Source of the DNA: Phaseolus vulgaris
Taxonomy: Eukaryota > Streptophyta > Magnoliopsida > Fabales > Fabaceae
Reading direction: 5' to 3'
Length of the DNA: 64,000 nt
Assembly: GCF_000499845.2 (NCBI RefSeq)
Contig: NC_023758.2
Location: 19,916,034 to 19,980,033, forward strand
The notes below the pieces were generated by a model. It made no database searches. It saw only the letters and a list, made by a program, of their open reading frames with translations, and was not told the origin of the DNA. Positions 36,359 to 48,400 of this stretch are shown piece by piece; within the stretch, counting starts at the first letter, position 1, and each line of letters opens with the position of its first letter. The translations under genes were made by a program, and so were the position numbers.

Positions 36359-37460
36359 ACAATGAGAAAATTGAAAAAAATATGTATGATTCAAGCTTAA
36401 AAGCCATCAATAACCCAAAATTGATATCCTTCAACTGGCTCAATGAGCAGAATCTCAAGGATGTGAGGAAGGTCTTGAAAGATCATAAGCTAAGAAGGTT
36501 TCTTGAGATGTTTGTGAACACTTATCCAGATCTTATAAAGGTATTTTACACAAATCTACTTATTGTTGAATAGAACATGTAGTCAAATGTCAAAGGGGTG
36601 GATATGGAGATCGCTCCTACTGTATGGATTGCTATCACGGGGCTAAAATACACTGAATTGAGGATCAACAAAGGGAACATAGGTGTGGTAGAGGACTTCA
36701 ACAAAATGCAATATTATGAGAGTTGCCTAAAAAATCATCACTTGAAAGTGAAGGATTTTTCTGTAGGTGACTTAAAATTGAATGAGAGGATCATTGCCTT
36801 CATTGTCTCATGGATGCTAACTCCAAAGGGAGTAATCATTTTGTCTTCACGGGAGAAGATCTTGTTCTAATCTACTGCATAATGAAAAACATCAAAGTCA
36901 ATTGGATCCATGTCTTCAAGGAGCATATGCAAAAATCTATGAGGTTAAGTGATTATCATTTCCCTTATGTTGTTCTTATATCTAAATTCTTTCAATATTT
37001 TGAAGTTGACCTTGAGGAAGAATTATCTGAGTTGGTGAAGCCATCTCATGAAATTAACAATGGGTCTCTTAGAAAGATGGGATTCATCAAGGTTGGTAAC
37101 AAACTGGTTAGCAAAGAGGGAGAACAAGTGGGTCCTTCTTGTGAAGATCAACAAGCTGAACAAGATGATCAAGACACTGAGAATCCAAATGAACAAGCTG
37201 CTGATGAAACCTATAAAGTTGGTCCAAGTGCTAGAAATGAAGATGAATATGCTATGGCACTTGTGGGTTGTGAGCCACCCATTGATTGTGGGATTCCTAT
37301 GCCACAATTTGAAAGGTTGATGATCAACCGCTTGGACAACATGGCCAATGATCAAAGGAACCACTATGAGTTTTGTGTTGTCAAGTTCCAACATCTTGAT
37401 GAGCAAATTGAAGTTGTGCAGACCCAGCTCTTTGAATTCCAGCATGGCAAGGATGATTGA
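36359..37460 (+). pseudogene. Plant-transposon-domain ORF of a non-autonomous Sirevirus-like element
   Basis: The frame is open from the LTR junction and lacks its N-terminus. 36359-36573 reads through MYDSSLKAIN, FNWLNEQNLKDVRKVL and LIKVFYTNLLIVE, then two in-frame TAG codons occur (36571, 36580). 36598 continues (APTVWIAITGLKYTE, SVGDLKLNERIIAFIV). A frameshift near 36820 moves to 36810-37460 (NHFVFTGEDLVLIYCIM, RLSDYHFPYVVLISKFF), ending in an acidic Gln/Asp/Glu-rich tail. FYxNL...GxxxxxAPxxWxxITGL resembles the 'putative plant transposon protein' domain common in legume repeats. I recall the resemblance but not a function. The polypurine tract and LTR downstream show it was retroelement cargo. 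Confidence 0.65.
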
Positions 37461-37876
37461 GAGTTTAGTGTATCAATTTATGTTTCTTTTTATGTTGTTG
37501 AATTGTTTCCTTTCATTTTTTTTCTGTTGTTTCTTTTTATTATGTTTTATGCTTATGTATCCATTCTCTTTGTTTATTTGTGAAGAAAAATAAGGGAGAA
37601 ATTAGTGATTTCTTGGTTATAATTTTGGCTACACTATGGTGTTTTTTAATTCTAATTAAAACTGTTGCACTACACTCTGATACACCATGTTTCTGCTGCA
37701 CAAAACAGTGATTCTGCTGCTGTCAAAACTGGTTTTGAGTGTGCTTGGTACAATTGTTATATCCTGCAGCTATACTTGCTTTGTATGTGTACAAATTCTG
37801 TTTTGCAGGACCTTTCAAGTTCAAAAACTACAACACAAACAAACCAGGAGTTTTTCTTCATCAAATAGGGGGAAAT
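37461..37876 (+). other. 3' untranslated region of the non-autonomous element with two purine tracts
   Basis: AAATAAGGGAGAAATT near 37588 and TCAAATAGGGGGAAATT at 37861-37877 repeat the two-tract layout of 34784-35068. This ties the non-autonomous element to the same family. Confidence 0.6.
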
Positions 37877-38045
37877 TGTTAAGCAAGATGCTTCGATGCC
37901 TCCAAATCTGTGTGGAAAGCTTGAAGATCTTGGTGTTGTGTGTGTGTGTTGTCTAGTAGTTTTTAACTTGTTAATTCACTCCTTGAAATGATCCAAACTC
38001 ATTTGAATCTTCATCTCTTGAAAGAAATGTTTTCTTAAAAGTTGA
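37877..38045 (+). mobile_element. Truncated Sirevirus-like LTR (copy L4)
   Basis: It starts TGTTAAGCAAGATGC and follows L2 (33589 onward) through GAAAGCTTGAAGA, GTGTGTGTGTTGTCTAG, AACTTGTTAATTCACT and TCATTTGAATCTT. Similarity stops near 38045. It is the 5' part of the 3' LTR of the non-autonomous element. Confidence 0.75.
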
Positions 38046-40690
38046 GAAATTTTTATTTAGTTGTTTTTCAAATTAACCCTTAATCCAAGTACTAAAAGAT
38101 AAGTGCAAGAAAATTCACCACTTGAGAAATCTTCTCAAGATAAGAACCAAAACAAGAGTAGAAAACTCTTAAACTCTCACAAACTCGCAGAGGAAAATTT
38201 CATTCAATCTTTAATGTTTGTTTTAAAAATTAAAGAGACTCCTATTTATAAGGGAGGATCTTGGCCAAAAAGAAAAAGAATGGACAAGAAAATGGAGTTG
38301 ACTATTCTAATCAAGAGATAACTCCACTAAACATGATTAAAACATCTTAACCCCTTGAAATTAGGGAGTGCACATGAGTATTCCTTGAAATTAGGGAAAT
38401 GTAATTATTACATGTCAAAAAGAATGATGACTTGGAGAAGTGCATATTACACATTATGAGAAGTTTAAATGGATAAAAAAGACTCTCAAAATGTTGAAGA
38501 GTCTATGTGCACATGAAAGTGACATGTGATAGTTTACAAGCTCCAAAATACACTCCTAGCTCTAATGGATTTCGTCCAAGTTTCCTAAAGTGTCAACCAT
38601 CAAGTTCTAACCTCTCTCAAGTTCCCCTAAAAATTAAGAACTACTCATAAATAATCCTGTAATCTCTTCTTCCAAAGCCTTGAGTCTTTCTCTAGTTAGT
38701 GTCATTGGAATCTCCCTCTTATTTCTTCTTCTTTATCTTTCTTTATCATGATTCTTGTTTTTGTTTCATTAAGCTCCTCTTATCTTTCTTCAACAAACTA
38801 ATTTCATCATTATTTACATCAAATGGTTTTCCATTGACTCTATGTATTTCATGTTTAACACTCCTAAGTAAAATACACATTTAACACTCCTAAGTAAATG
38901 ATAACCTTTTGTATCATCTAAGCTACATGTGTGCCTAAAGTTGAGAGATCATTTATTTCTTGACAAGACAACATTAATCCTTTTGACATGAGTTCTTTTT
39001 AGGTTAAAGTTGAGCGTGGTTATTTTTCAACTAACATTGCCAAAAAATATTTGTAGACTAATGTTATTTCTTTACTAACATTTACTAGTTTTTTTTTTGT
39101 CAACATAAATGATGTCAAAAAATTATTTTTCTTAATAACAACTTATATTATTTTCACAAGTTTTTTTTTTTTTTTTTAACATCATCCCGAGTTACTTTTT
39201 CATGCAAGTCAAGGCTATTTCTTGATTAACGTTAGTTCGGATTTCCTCGGTTAGCATTTACAATACTTTATGATTCAATATTAGTTAGAATCTTTTTACA
39301 GATAACAGTGAAACTATTTTTCAATGGATGTAGTTAAATATTTTTCAATTAATATTTATAATTGTTATGTTTTGGTTGTCATTATTCTTTTGCTGATACA
39401 AATTAAGATTATTTTTCAATCAACATTATTTTGGATCTTGATCAATATTAGCGGTATTATTTTTTATATGAATATTATATATACTAGGGAACACCGCGCT
39501 CTCGTGTATCCGTATTTTTTATTTTTATTTTTAATGTATATCTATATTTTATTTTTATTATTATACATCTAATATTTTATTTTTATAATTATTGTGTTTT
39601 TTTATTTTTTTATTTTTGCTATTAAAATATATCTAATATCAATATCTGCCAAGATAATTTTTCAGTTTACATCATCAATTAAAGATTCAATAAAAAAAAT
39701 CTTATATAATAACGTGGAATAAGTAAATATGATCTATATCAACTGAAATAATTAGGTTCAACATTAACTAAAAATACATTAACCGATGTGAACCATAAAA
39801 AACCCTTATCAACGTAAATGTTTATATTTAGTGATAATTAAATACTTTAGAAAAATTAAAAATTTAATAAATTTAAAGAAACCATTTCAAAAGTGAAATA
39901 ATTTAAAATGAAAATAATCCAAATTCACCGCATTAATCTTCCAACAGCTATAAATTTGTTTATCCAAACACATTGTAAAAAGGGTAAATGTTTATTTTAA
40001 AATTAGAGATGAGATCATTCAGAGAGTTAAGTTGCAATATTTCTATTTTACAATAATTAGCTTGAAAATTATGATCAATTGATGATGAATTCTTATTTAT
40101 TTTCATCATCTCCTTAATACTGAAGAACAAAGAACACTATTAATCTGGCTTTCTAAGAAAGTAGTATGTAAATCCTAACAAATATTTGTCAAAACTGATT
40201 CAGCATATACGCGCATGTTTGCATAAAATTCAACATGTTGTTTTCTTCAGAAAAATAATTTAATAAGCAGTTATGCATTTTTTAGCAATCGAGCTTCATG
40301 TTGGAAGACTTCTCAAAGTCAAGTTTTGAGACACTAACATCCTTCTTGGAAAAACGCGTTTTCTAGGAGAAATTTGTACATAGCAAGAGAGGGACGCGTT
40401 TATAATCTTAATCAATTTTGATTCTATACAGAGCTGAATTAATTTTCAATAATAAATTGAAAAATATAAGCATACCTAGTAAAAATTGTCTCAAACTTCC
40501 AAGTCATGACTAAAATATTGTTCTGGTGGTCCACAATTACAGATTGATTAATCTCCAACTTCTTCACACATTTAATGATGGACAAGATCACACATTTAAT
40601 GATGGACAAGAGTAGTGGTTTGAGAGTTGTGTTGACCAATAAACTTCTATAAATCATATAACAAATAATAATAATTATTGATAAAGTATT
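38046..40690. other. Intergenic DNA with probable LTR remnants
   Basis: No gene. 38050-38900 read on the minus strand has a TATA-like CTTATAAATAGGAG near 38250 followed by leader-like sequence, so it may be part of an LTR. Small tandem duplications lie at 38854-38898 (26-bp period, TTTAACACTCCTAAGTAAA) and 40565-40611 (24-bp period, CACACATTTAATGATGGACA). 38990-39990 is AT-rich. Confidence 0.5.
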
Positions 40691-41206
40691 TTTTTTTTTT
40701 TTTTGAGATAGTTCTCTTAGACCCGTTTCTTAGCACTAGTAGACAGTCATGTTAGACCATTAGATGGTGTTGATAGACTGTGATTAGACGGTCTAGTTAG
40801 ATCGTTTGATGGTCTCATTAAACTGTTTAATGGTCCTGATAGACGGTCTTCTTAGATTTTTTATGGTACTATAGACTATTATGTTAGCCTTTTGATAGTC
40901 TTGTTAAATTGTTTTTAGACTTCTTTTCCTCTGGGTCTATTGTGTTTGTTTAATGCCCCCTTTTTCCTTTTCGGCTTTCCTTTTTATATGGACAACTCCT
41001 TTATGAGTAAGCATAATTTTCTATAATGAATATTCTTCTTCTTTCATCTACAAGATGTTTCTTTTCTTTCTTTTTCTTTCTTTTTCTTGCTTACTCAAAA
41101 TCTTGGGTGCAAGTTATGTACTTGTCTATGCAACATAGACACTTATCTTCTTTGAGTGTTTCAGTTTCCACATTGTTGTTGTTAGATCGTCCACAATAGT
41201 TTTTGT
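40690..41206 (+). mobile_element. Probable 5' LTR of a second copia element, with subrepeats
   Basis: The 3' border is inferred from TATGGTATTAGAGTTATT near 41209, a decayed tRNA-Met primer site, and the gag remnant that follows. 40735-40920 is a degenerate array of 26-30 bp units built on TTAGA(C/T)CGTTTGATGGTC and TGATAGACGGTC. The LTR start is not defined and no 3' LTR is present. Confidence 0.45.
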
Positions 41207-41208
41207 TA

Positions 41209-44200
41209 TGGTATTAGAGTTATTATTTTGAAGAGTTATGTTTCTGACATTTAGATATGGTTGAAGAACAATTGACATAAAGTTTTCTCGACCTTCATCC
41301 TAATGAAAATCCGATCACACCTCTTGTCTCGTCAGTTTGATTCTTCAAACTACCATTCTTGGAGTAGATTGATGGTTACGACTCTAAGTGCGAAGAACAA
41401 AATCGAATGTATTCTTGGTACAAACCCTAGACCAACAAAGAAAGATCCAAATTTTTCTTTTTAGAGTCGCTGCAAAAATATGATTGACTCATGGTTAGTC
41501 TACTTGTATTTGTTCCTATTAGACAAAGTATCATTTTGATTGATATGGCGTCATATATTTGGAACAATTTGAAAACATGGTACTCCCAAGGAGACCTTTC
41601 GCGTATTTTAGATTTACAAATGGAGGTCACCTCCTTAAGTCAAGGTGATCTCAAAATCACTGAGTATTTCACAAAACTAAGAACCATTTGGGACAAACTT
41701 GAAAACTTTAGACTTGATCCGAATTGAACTGTCAGATGAAATGTTCTTGTTCTGTTTCTTTCATTATTTGTCAAAGAAAACAAGATGATCAAGTCATGCA
41801 ATTTCTTTGTGGCTTGAATTACCAATAACATAACATTAGATCACATGTTCTTTTTATGGAACTTTTACCTCTTATAACGAATTCTCTTTTATTTTGTGGC
41901 TCAACAAGAAAGACAATTAGCTAACAATGCTTCAATTTCAAAAAGGTTAGTTACAATGTTATTCATGTTACCTGGTCATATTATGGGAAGAATGGACACA
42001 TTGAGTCAGTCTGTTATCGAAAAAATGGTTTTACTAATCAAGACAATAAGTTCTCTAAAAAGATAATTAATAAAAAAAATTATACTCATTGTGGGAGGAA
42101 TGTGCATATAATAGACTCTTGCTACAAGAAACATGGTTATCCTCGAGACCATAAGTTCTACATTGGGAAGTCTTCACAAATTAATAACATAATTGTCCCT
42201 GGTGAGAATCTACCCAAGAGGAATCAAAATGGAATTGAACCTTGAGATGTTCTTCTTACACCACATCAGTATCAAATTCTCTCTGAACTCTTCAAGTAGA
42301 CTATCAACAATATTCCTTGAAATTCGGCACAAGTGAATCAAGTTAGATCTTTTTTTCTCAACACAAATAACCAGATATTTGATCTATTACTAAATGGTAA
42401 TATTCCTAATCTTCACTCTTTAAAGACTTTTATATATCTTTGAATATTAAATTATGGTGTCATTGATCATGCTTGAATCTCTTTATCTGAATTTTCGTCT
42501 TATCACCGCATTAAACCTATTCACATAAAATTGCCTAATGGTCATAATGTATTTATCAATCTTTCTGGAGCTATGCATTTTAATAACAAATAATCTTAAC
42601 TGTTATAGATAATTATTCTCATTTTACAAGATTTTTTTTTTCCTATGCATGCAAAATCTAAGTTCATAAATAATCTTATTAATTTTGTTACATATGTAGA
42701 AAATCATTTCAAAACTATTGTTCAAACCATTTAGACTGATAATGGAATTAAGTTTGGTATGAAAAATTTCTTGTCAACCAAAGGAATAGTTGTATGAAAA
42801 CACCAATACCTTCTAAATGTTACATGTGTCTTACTTTTCCAAGCTAATATGCCCTCTCTTTTCTAGAATTTTCCTTCTCAACATGCAACCTTTTTAATAA
42901 ATTGTATACCTAATCTATGGCAAACTTTGTGACATTTTCATGATACGTGTTTTTGGGTGTTTATGTTATTCTAGCACTATTATTGCAAATAGAAAAAAGC
43001 TTGATAGTCATGTTGTTCCTGGTATTTTTCTTGGTTTTCAATCATATACTAAAGGTTATATTTTCTTAATCTTAAAAATCACAAAGTTGAGGTCAAGACA
43101 TGTAATATTTTATGAGAATCAATTTCAATATAAATTGAATGTTGATGCTTGCAAGAGTTTCAACAATTTATCTCTACCTATTTCGAAAAATTATGAATAA
43201 AACTATGATAATTTTGTCTTGCAACCTTAACAATGTGATGTTGTTGTTTGTGACAATGTGGAGGAAAAAACTCCCAATGAGATTTTAGACACCCCTCCTA
43301 GACGGTCTACTTGCAAGAGAAGACCACCAACATACCTTGAGGATTTTCAAATTACAAACAGTGTGAGTTCCATTTACCGTATACAATCATTTCTTTCTTA
43401 CAGTGTTTTATCCTATCATTTTAAAAACACTATTTTATCTATATCATCAGATATGGAACTACACAATTATGCAAAGGCTTCTAAGCATTCTTGCTAGACT
43501 CAAGACATGAAGGAAGAAATACAAGCCTAGAAGCAAACCAAACTTAGAAAATTACTTCTCTTCCTTCTAGAAAAGTTCCTATTGCCTATCGTTGGGTATA
43601 CTAACACAAATATGATGGATCTATGGAGAGATATAAGGTTAGATTGGTTGCAAAAAGAAACACACAATTTGAAGGTTTGGACTTCATGGATACTTTTGCT
43701 CCAGTGGCCAAGTTAACCACCATGCGTATGTTGTTAGCCCTTGCTGCTACCAATAATTGGATATTAAAACAGTTACATGTTAATAATTTTTTTTTCATGG
43801 GTATCTCCTTGAACAAGTATATATGAAGCCTCCACCTGGTCTTGTTGTTCCAAGTGGTGACAACGTCTGTAAACATCAGAGATTTATCGGTTGCAACAAG
43901 TTGGACGCCAAAGGTATGCAAGCTATCAAATACTTTACTTTTACACAATGATGTCATTTGTTCGGTTGGCCATTCTTTATTCTTGAAACTTGATGGCAAC
44001 ACAACAACTGCTCTTCTTGTTTATGTGGATGACATTGTGCTCACTATAAACAACCCTATGATGATCAATCACATAACTCACTTATTGGATCAACACTCAC
44101 TACTAGAAAATCATTAAATAGAAACAAATTTTAGAGACAAAAAAAAATTAGTTGATATTTTGACTAAATTATATATTATTTTAGAGACTAAAAAAATTGA

Positions 44201-45130
44201 TACCTAAATTAATTTTTATTATTGATAAATAGTTTTTAAATTGGTGTCTAACTAGCTACCTAGGTTTTAGCTACAAATTATTTAGATTCTAAAGTTGGTA
44301 GCTAAAACCTTGGTAGTTAATTAGATACCAATTTAGAAACTATTTATGAATAATAGAAACTAATTTATATACCAATAATTATTTTAGTCTCTAAAATAGT
44401 ATCTAATTAGTCAATATAACAACTAATTATTTTTTGTCTCTCAAATTGGTTTCTATTTAATGATTTTCTTGTAGTGACTTTCGGATCTAGAATTTAGGTG
44501 ATCTCACCTATTTTCTCGGTCTTGAAGTGGCTCAGAACAAAACTGTATTTCATCTCATCCAAAGAAAACATACTTTAGATCTTCTTCAAGAAACTAGAAT
44601 GTTAGATTATGCTTGTGTGCTAACTCCAATGGTGCATTTTTCTCATCTCTCAGCTAACAAAGGAGTCAAACTGAATGAAGAAGAATCATTCGTCTATCGC
44701 AGACTTATTGGATTACTGCTATATCTCACTAATACAAGACTTGACATTGCTTTTTGTGTCAACAATCTTAGTCAATTCGTCTTAGCACCCACCAAGGATC
44801 TCTAACAAACAACTTTCCGCATACTTAAATACTTAAATAATGCCCCTAGATCTGGTATCTTCTTCCACGATAATAATTTTATTCTATTAAAAGCTTATAG
44901 TGATTATGATTGAGCCACCTGCCCTTAAACAAGAAAGTTTGTTATTGATTTTTCCATCCAAGAAAGAACAAACTATCTCCTTTAAGATCTTCAAGTTCCC
45001 TATACGAAACCAATCATTTTATACCGAGACAACAATTCTGCTATCCCTAAAATCAAGTGTTTCATGAAATAATAAAGCATATAAAGATTGATTGTCATAT
45101 CTTACGTAAAACTCAATGCTGATTTGTAAA
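41209..45130 (+). pseudogene. Decayed Ty1/copia gag-pol
   Basis: In order: gag at 41491-41727 (MASYIWNNLKTWYSQGDLSR, SQGDLKITEYFTKLRTIWD); a zinc knuckle near 42085 (THCGRNVHIIDSCYKKHGYP) whose first Cys is now Tyr; integrase pieces at 42600-43200 (RVFGCLCYSSTIIANRKK, GIFLGFQS); RT pieces at 43623-44095 ([31 protein letters not shown]). After the MITE at 44098-44476, RT/RNase H resumes with DLTYFLGLEVAQNK and 44527-44805 (YRRLIGLLLYLTNTRLDIAF), and fades near 45110. There are many stops and frameshifts and no 3' LTR. The KKHGYP knuckle differs from the Sirevirus-like element, so this is another copia lineage. Confidence 0.83.
44095..44479. mobile_element. CACTA-type MITE with TSD ACT
   Basis: The body is 44098-44476 (379 bp). 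The left end CACTACTAGAAAATCATT and the right end TGATTTTCTTGTAGTG are inverted and begin with the CACTA signature. The 3-bp duplication ACT is at 44095-44097 and 44477-44479. The interior is rich in inverted subrepeats and has no coding capacity. It splits the copia RT region, and removing it restores continuous RT similarity. Confidence 0.9.
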
Positions 45131-45288
45131 TATTTTGTTTTTATATACACTGAATTAATGTTAAATATTTTTTTTATATTTAATTAAATAGAAATATTAA
45201 CTTTTCAAATAATATAACAATACAACAAGCACACCGGAAAGTTTGAACTCGGAAAGTGTAGTTTTGTTTCCAAATTGAAATGCTATAG

Positions 45289-45299
45289 TTGACTTGACC
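45289..45299 (+). promoter_or_regulatory. Overlapping W-box pair upstream of the immune receptor
   Basis: TTGACTTGACC contains TTGACT and TTGACC in tandem, about 190 bp before the receptor ATG. TTGAC cores are the binding sites of WRKY factors, which often control immune receptor genes. The motif is short and the role is inferred. Confidence 0.35.
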
Positions 45300-45487
45300 T
45301 AATGAAGCTCTTCCGTTTCCTGTTAATTACATGTTCTTTTTTAACATGCAGAATGTGGCTGCAAAAATAACAACTCATTCAAAGATCACAGTGAGAAGAA
45401 GTAAATTTTGTTTACCTCATTGACACGCCCATATTGGAAGATAACAATCACAGAACTGGTGCAACCTTACCTTGTTCAAACAGCAGT

Positions 45488-48400
45488 ATGCTAGATGGGG
45501 GTATCAAAAGCAGCACCAGACTTAGACAATCATCATCATGCTCATGTCCACCCAGAATGGTTAAAATTTCACCTGAGCCTTCTTCTTCCTCTTTCTCTTC
45601 TACAGCACCTCTTAAAAGACACGATGTTTTCATCAGTTTTAGAGGTGAGGACACGCGCAGCGGCTTCACAAGCCATCTCTATGCAGCCTTTCAGCACAAC
45701 AAGATCCAAGCCTTCATAGATAACAGGCTTCACAAAGGGGAAGAGATCTCTCCCTCTATTTTTGAAGCCATCAAACACTCCAACCTATCTCTGGTTGTTC
45801 TCTCCAAGTACTATGCTTCCTCCACCTGGTGCTTGCGTGAACTTGCCAAAATACTTGAACTCAAGAAACGTGGAGGACACACTGTGATACCTGTTTTCTA
45901 TAAGATTGATCCTTCCCATGTACGGAAGCAGACTGGAACTTACGGGATGGCGTTTCAAAAATATCAAAGAGATGTTAAACAAAACATGGCCATGTTGCAG
46001 AAATGGAAAGCTGCTCTCACTGAAGTGGCCGATATAGTTGGGTGGGAATTAAAGAATTTTAGGTAACATATATACTTTTTTCCTTTAGAAATCCCCAGTC
46101 TTATTTTCTTTCTTGAAAGACATTCATATTTAGAGTTACTATGCTAACCAGATAAATCAATAAGTGTACGAGTTTGGACAAATAGTGGAAGAGAGATTTC
46201 AGTAACAGTAACAAAGTCCTTAAATTTTTGAAAAGGTAATTGGATGGTCAAATCAATATTATGGGAAGATGAATTACATCTTTTCACTTCTGAAAATACT
46301 GTAAAGCACTTGTGATTGTTTCATGTTGTGATGCGCATTTCACCTTACATATATTCTTTTTATGCATATTAGGACGGAGTATGAACTCATTGGGGAAATT
46401 GTCAAAGACGTTATGCAAAAACTAAACCATATGTATCCCACTGAAGTAAAAGAAACACTTGTTGGAATTGATCAAAATCTTGCTCCTATTGAATCTTTAT
46501 TAAGAATAAGGTCAAAAGAAGTTCGCATAATTGGAATTTGGGGTATGGGTGGATTAGGCAAGACAACCATTGCGGGCGCTTTATTTGCCAAATTATCATC
46601 TCAATTTGAAGCTAGTTGCTTCTTGGCAAATGTGAAGGAAGAACATGAAAAGCAAGGACTTGATTATTTACGCAATAAACTTCTTTCTGAGATATTAGAA
46701 GATGTGAATCCCCATATAAGCACTTCCAAAGTGAGAACTACGTTTGTTATGAAGAGGCTTAGACAAAAAAAGGTTTTGATAGTGCTTGATGATGTGGACG
46801 ATCCAAAGAAACTGGAATATCTTGCTGCACAACATGATTGCTTGGGATCTGGTAGTAGAGTCATTGTCACTACAAGAGACAAGCATGTCCTTAGCAGAGG
46901 GGTAGATGCAATCTATGAGGTTAAGGGATTGTCCCTTCATCATGCTGTTAGGCTTTTTAGTTTAAATTCCTTCGGCAAAACTTATCCTGAAAGGGGCTTT
47001 GAAATGCTATCTAAACAGGCGGTTGATCATGCAAATGGAAATCCACTGGCTTTAAAAGTTTTAGGTTCAGTTCTTCATTCCAGAAATGAGCAGCAATGGG
47101 ACAATGCTCTGAGAAAATTCAAGAAGGTTCCTAATGCAGAAATTCAGAATGTCTTGAGATGGAGTTATGATAGATTAGATTATGAACAAAAAAACATGTT
47201 CCTGGACATTGCATGCTTTTTCCGAGGAGAAAATAAAGAAAATGTTATAAGGCTACTCGATATTTGTGGTTTCTATGCATATATTGGTATAAAAGTGCTT
47301 CTAGAAAAAGGTCTTATAACATTTTCTGATGAAGGTAACGTGTGTATGCATGAATTGATACAAGAAATGGGTTGGGAAATTGTTCATCAGGAATCTATCA
47401 ATGATCCTGGAAGGCGTAGCCGATTGTGGGATCTTAAAGAAGTCTATGATGTATTGAAAAATAACAGGGTAAGAAAGATATACTGACTCCCCTTTTTGAA
47501 AAATGCTGCAAATCTGGTTAGGTGTGACACTTTTTATTAATTGTAATTCTTGTTTGTCAGGGAACTGAAGCAGTTGAAGGCATAATCTTAGATGTGTCTC
47601 AAGTAAGAGTCCTGCTACTGAACTATGAGACCTTCTCAAGGATGGTGAATATGAGATTTCTCAAATTCTATATGGGGAGGGGTAGGAAATGCAATTTGCA
47701 CCTTCCTTCAGGTCTCGAATCCTTGCCTAATAAATTAATGTACCTACAATGGGATGGATACCCTTCTAAGTCTCTGCCATCAACTTTTTGTCCTGACAAC
47801 CTTGTTGTGCTTTCCATGATGGAAAGCCACGTTGAGAAACTTTGGGATGGAATCAAGGTAATTTATTTCACTTTACAACAGGTCAAGTTGCATGATTGTG
47901 CTATTAAAGCCTTTTTTTTCACTCTTTGTTGCTGCAGAGTCTTCCAAGCTTGAAAGAGCTCAACCTCCGTGCCAGCAAAAATTTAACTAAGCTCCCAGAT
48001 TTATCTCAGGCACCAAATCTTGAAACTATAGATGTTTCCTATTGCACTAGTCTGCTTCATATTCCCTTATCTATCCAACATGTCAAGAGGCTTCTTCTGT
48101 TTAACTTGGAATCCTGCAAGAGTCTCAAGAGTCATCCAAGAAACATTCACTTATCTTCTCTTGAAATGTTCATTCTGAGACGCTGTTCTAGTCTTGATGA
48201 GTTTCCATTGACTTCAGAGAACATGACACGCCTAGACTTGAGAGAAACAGCAATAGCAGATTTCCCAGAGTCTGTTTGGCAGCATCTGAACAAGCTTGTT
48301 TACTTGAATCTGGAATCCTGCAACAAACTCAAGAATCTTACAAGCAAGATTCACTTAAAATCTCTTCAAATTCTCAATATGAGAGATTGTTCAATTCTTG

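Noticed and set aside
46362..46372. An independent TNL gene starting at the ATG at 46362
   Set aside because: That ATG lies in the intron just before the acceptor at 46372. Joining to the TIR exon keeps frame and gives the normal TIR-NB order.
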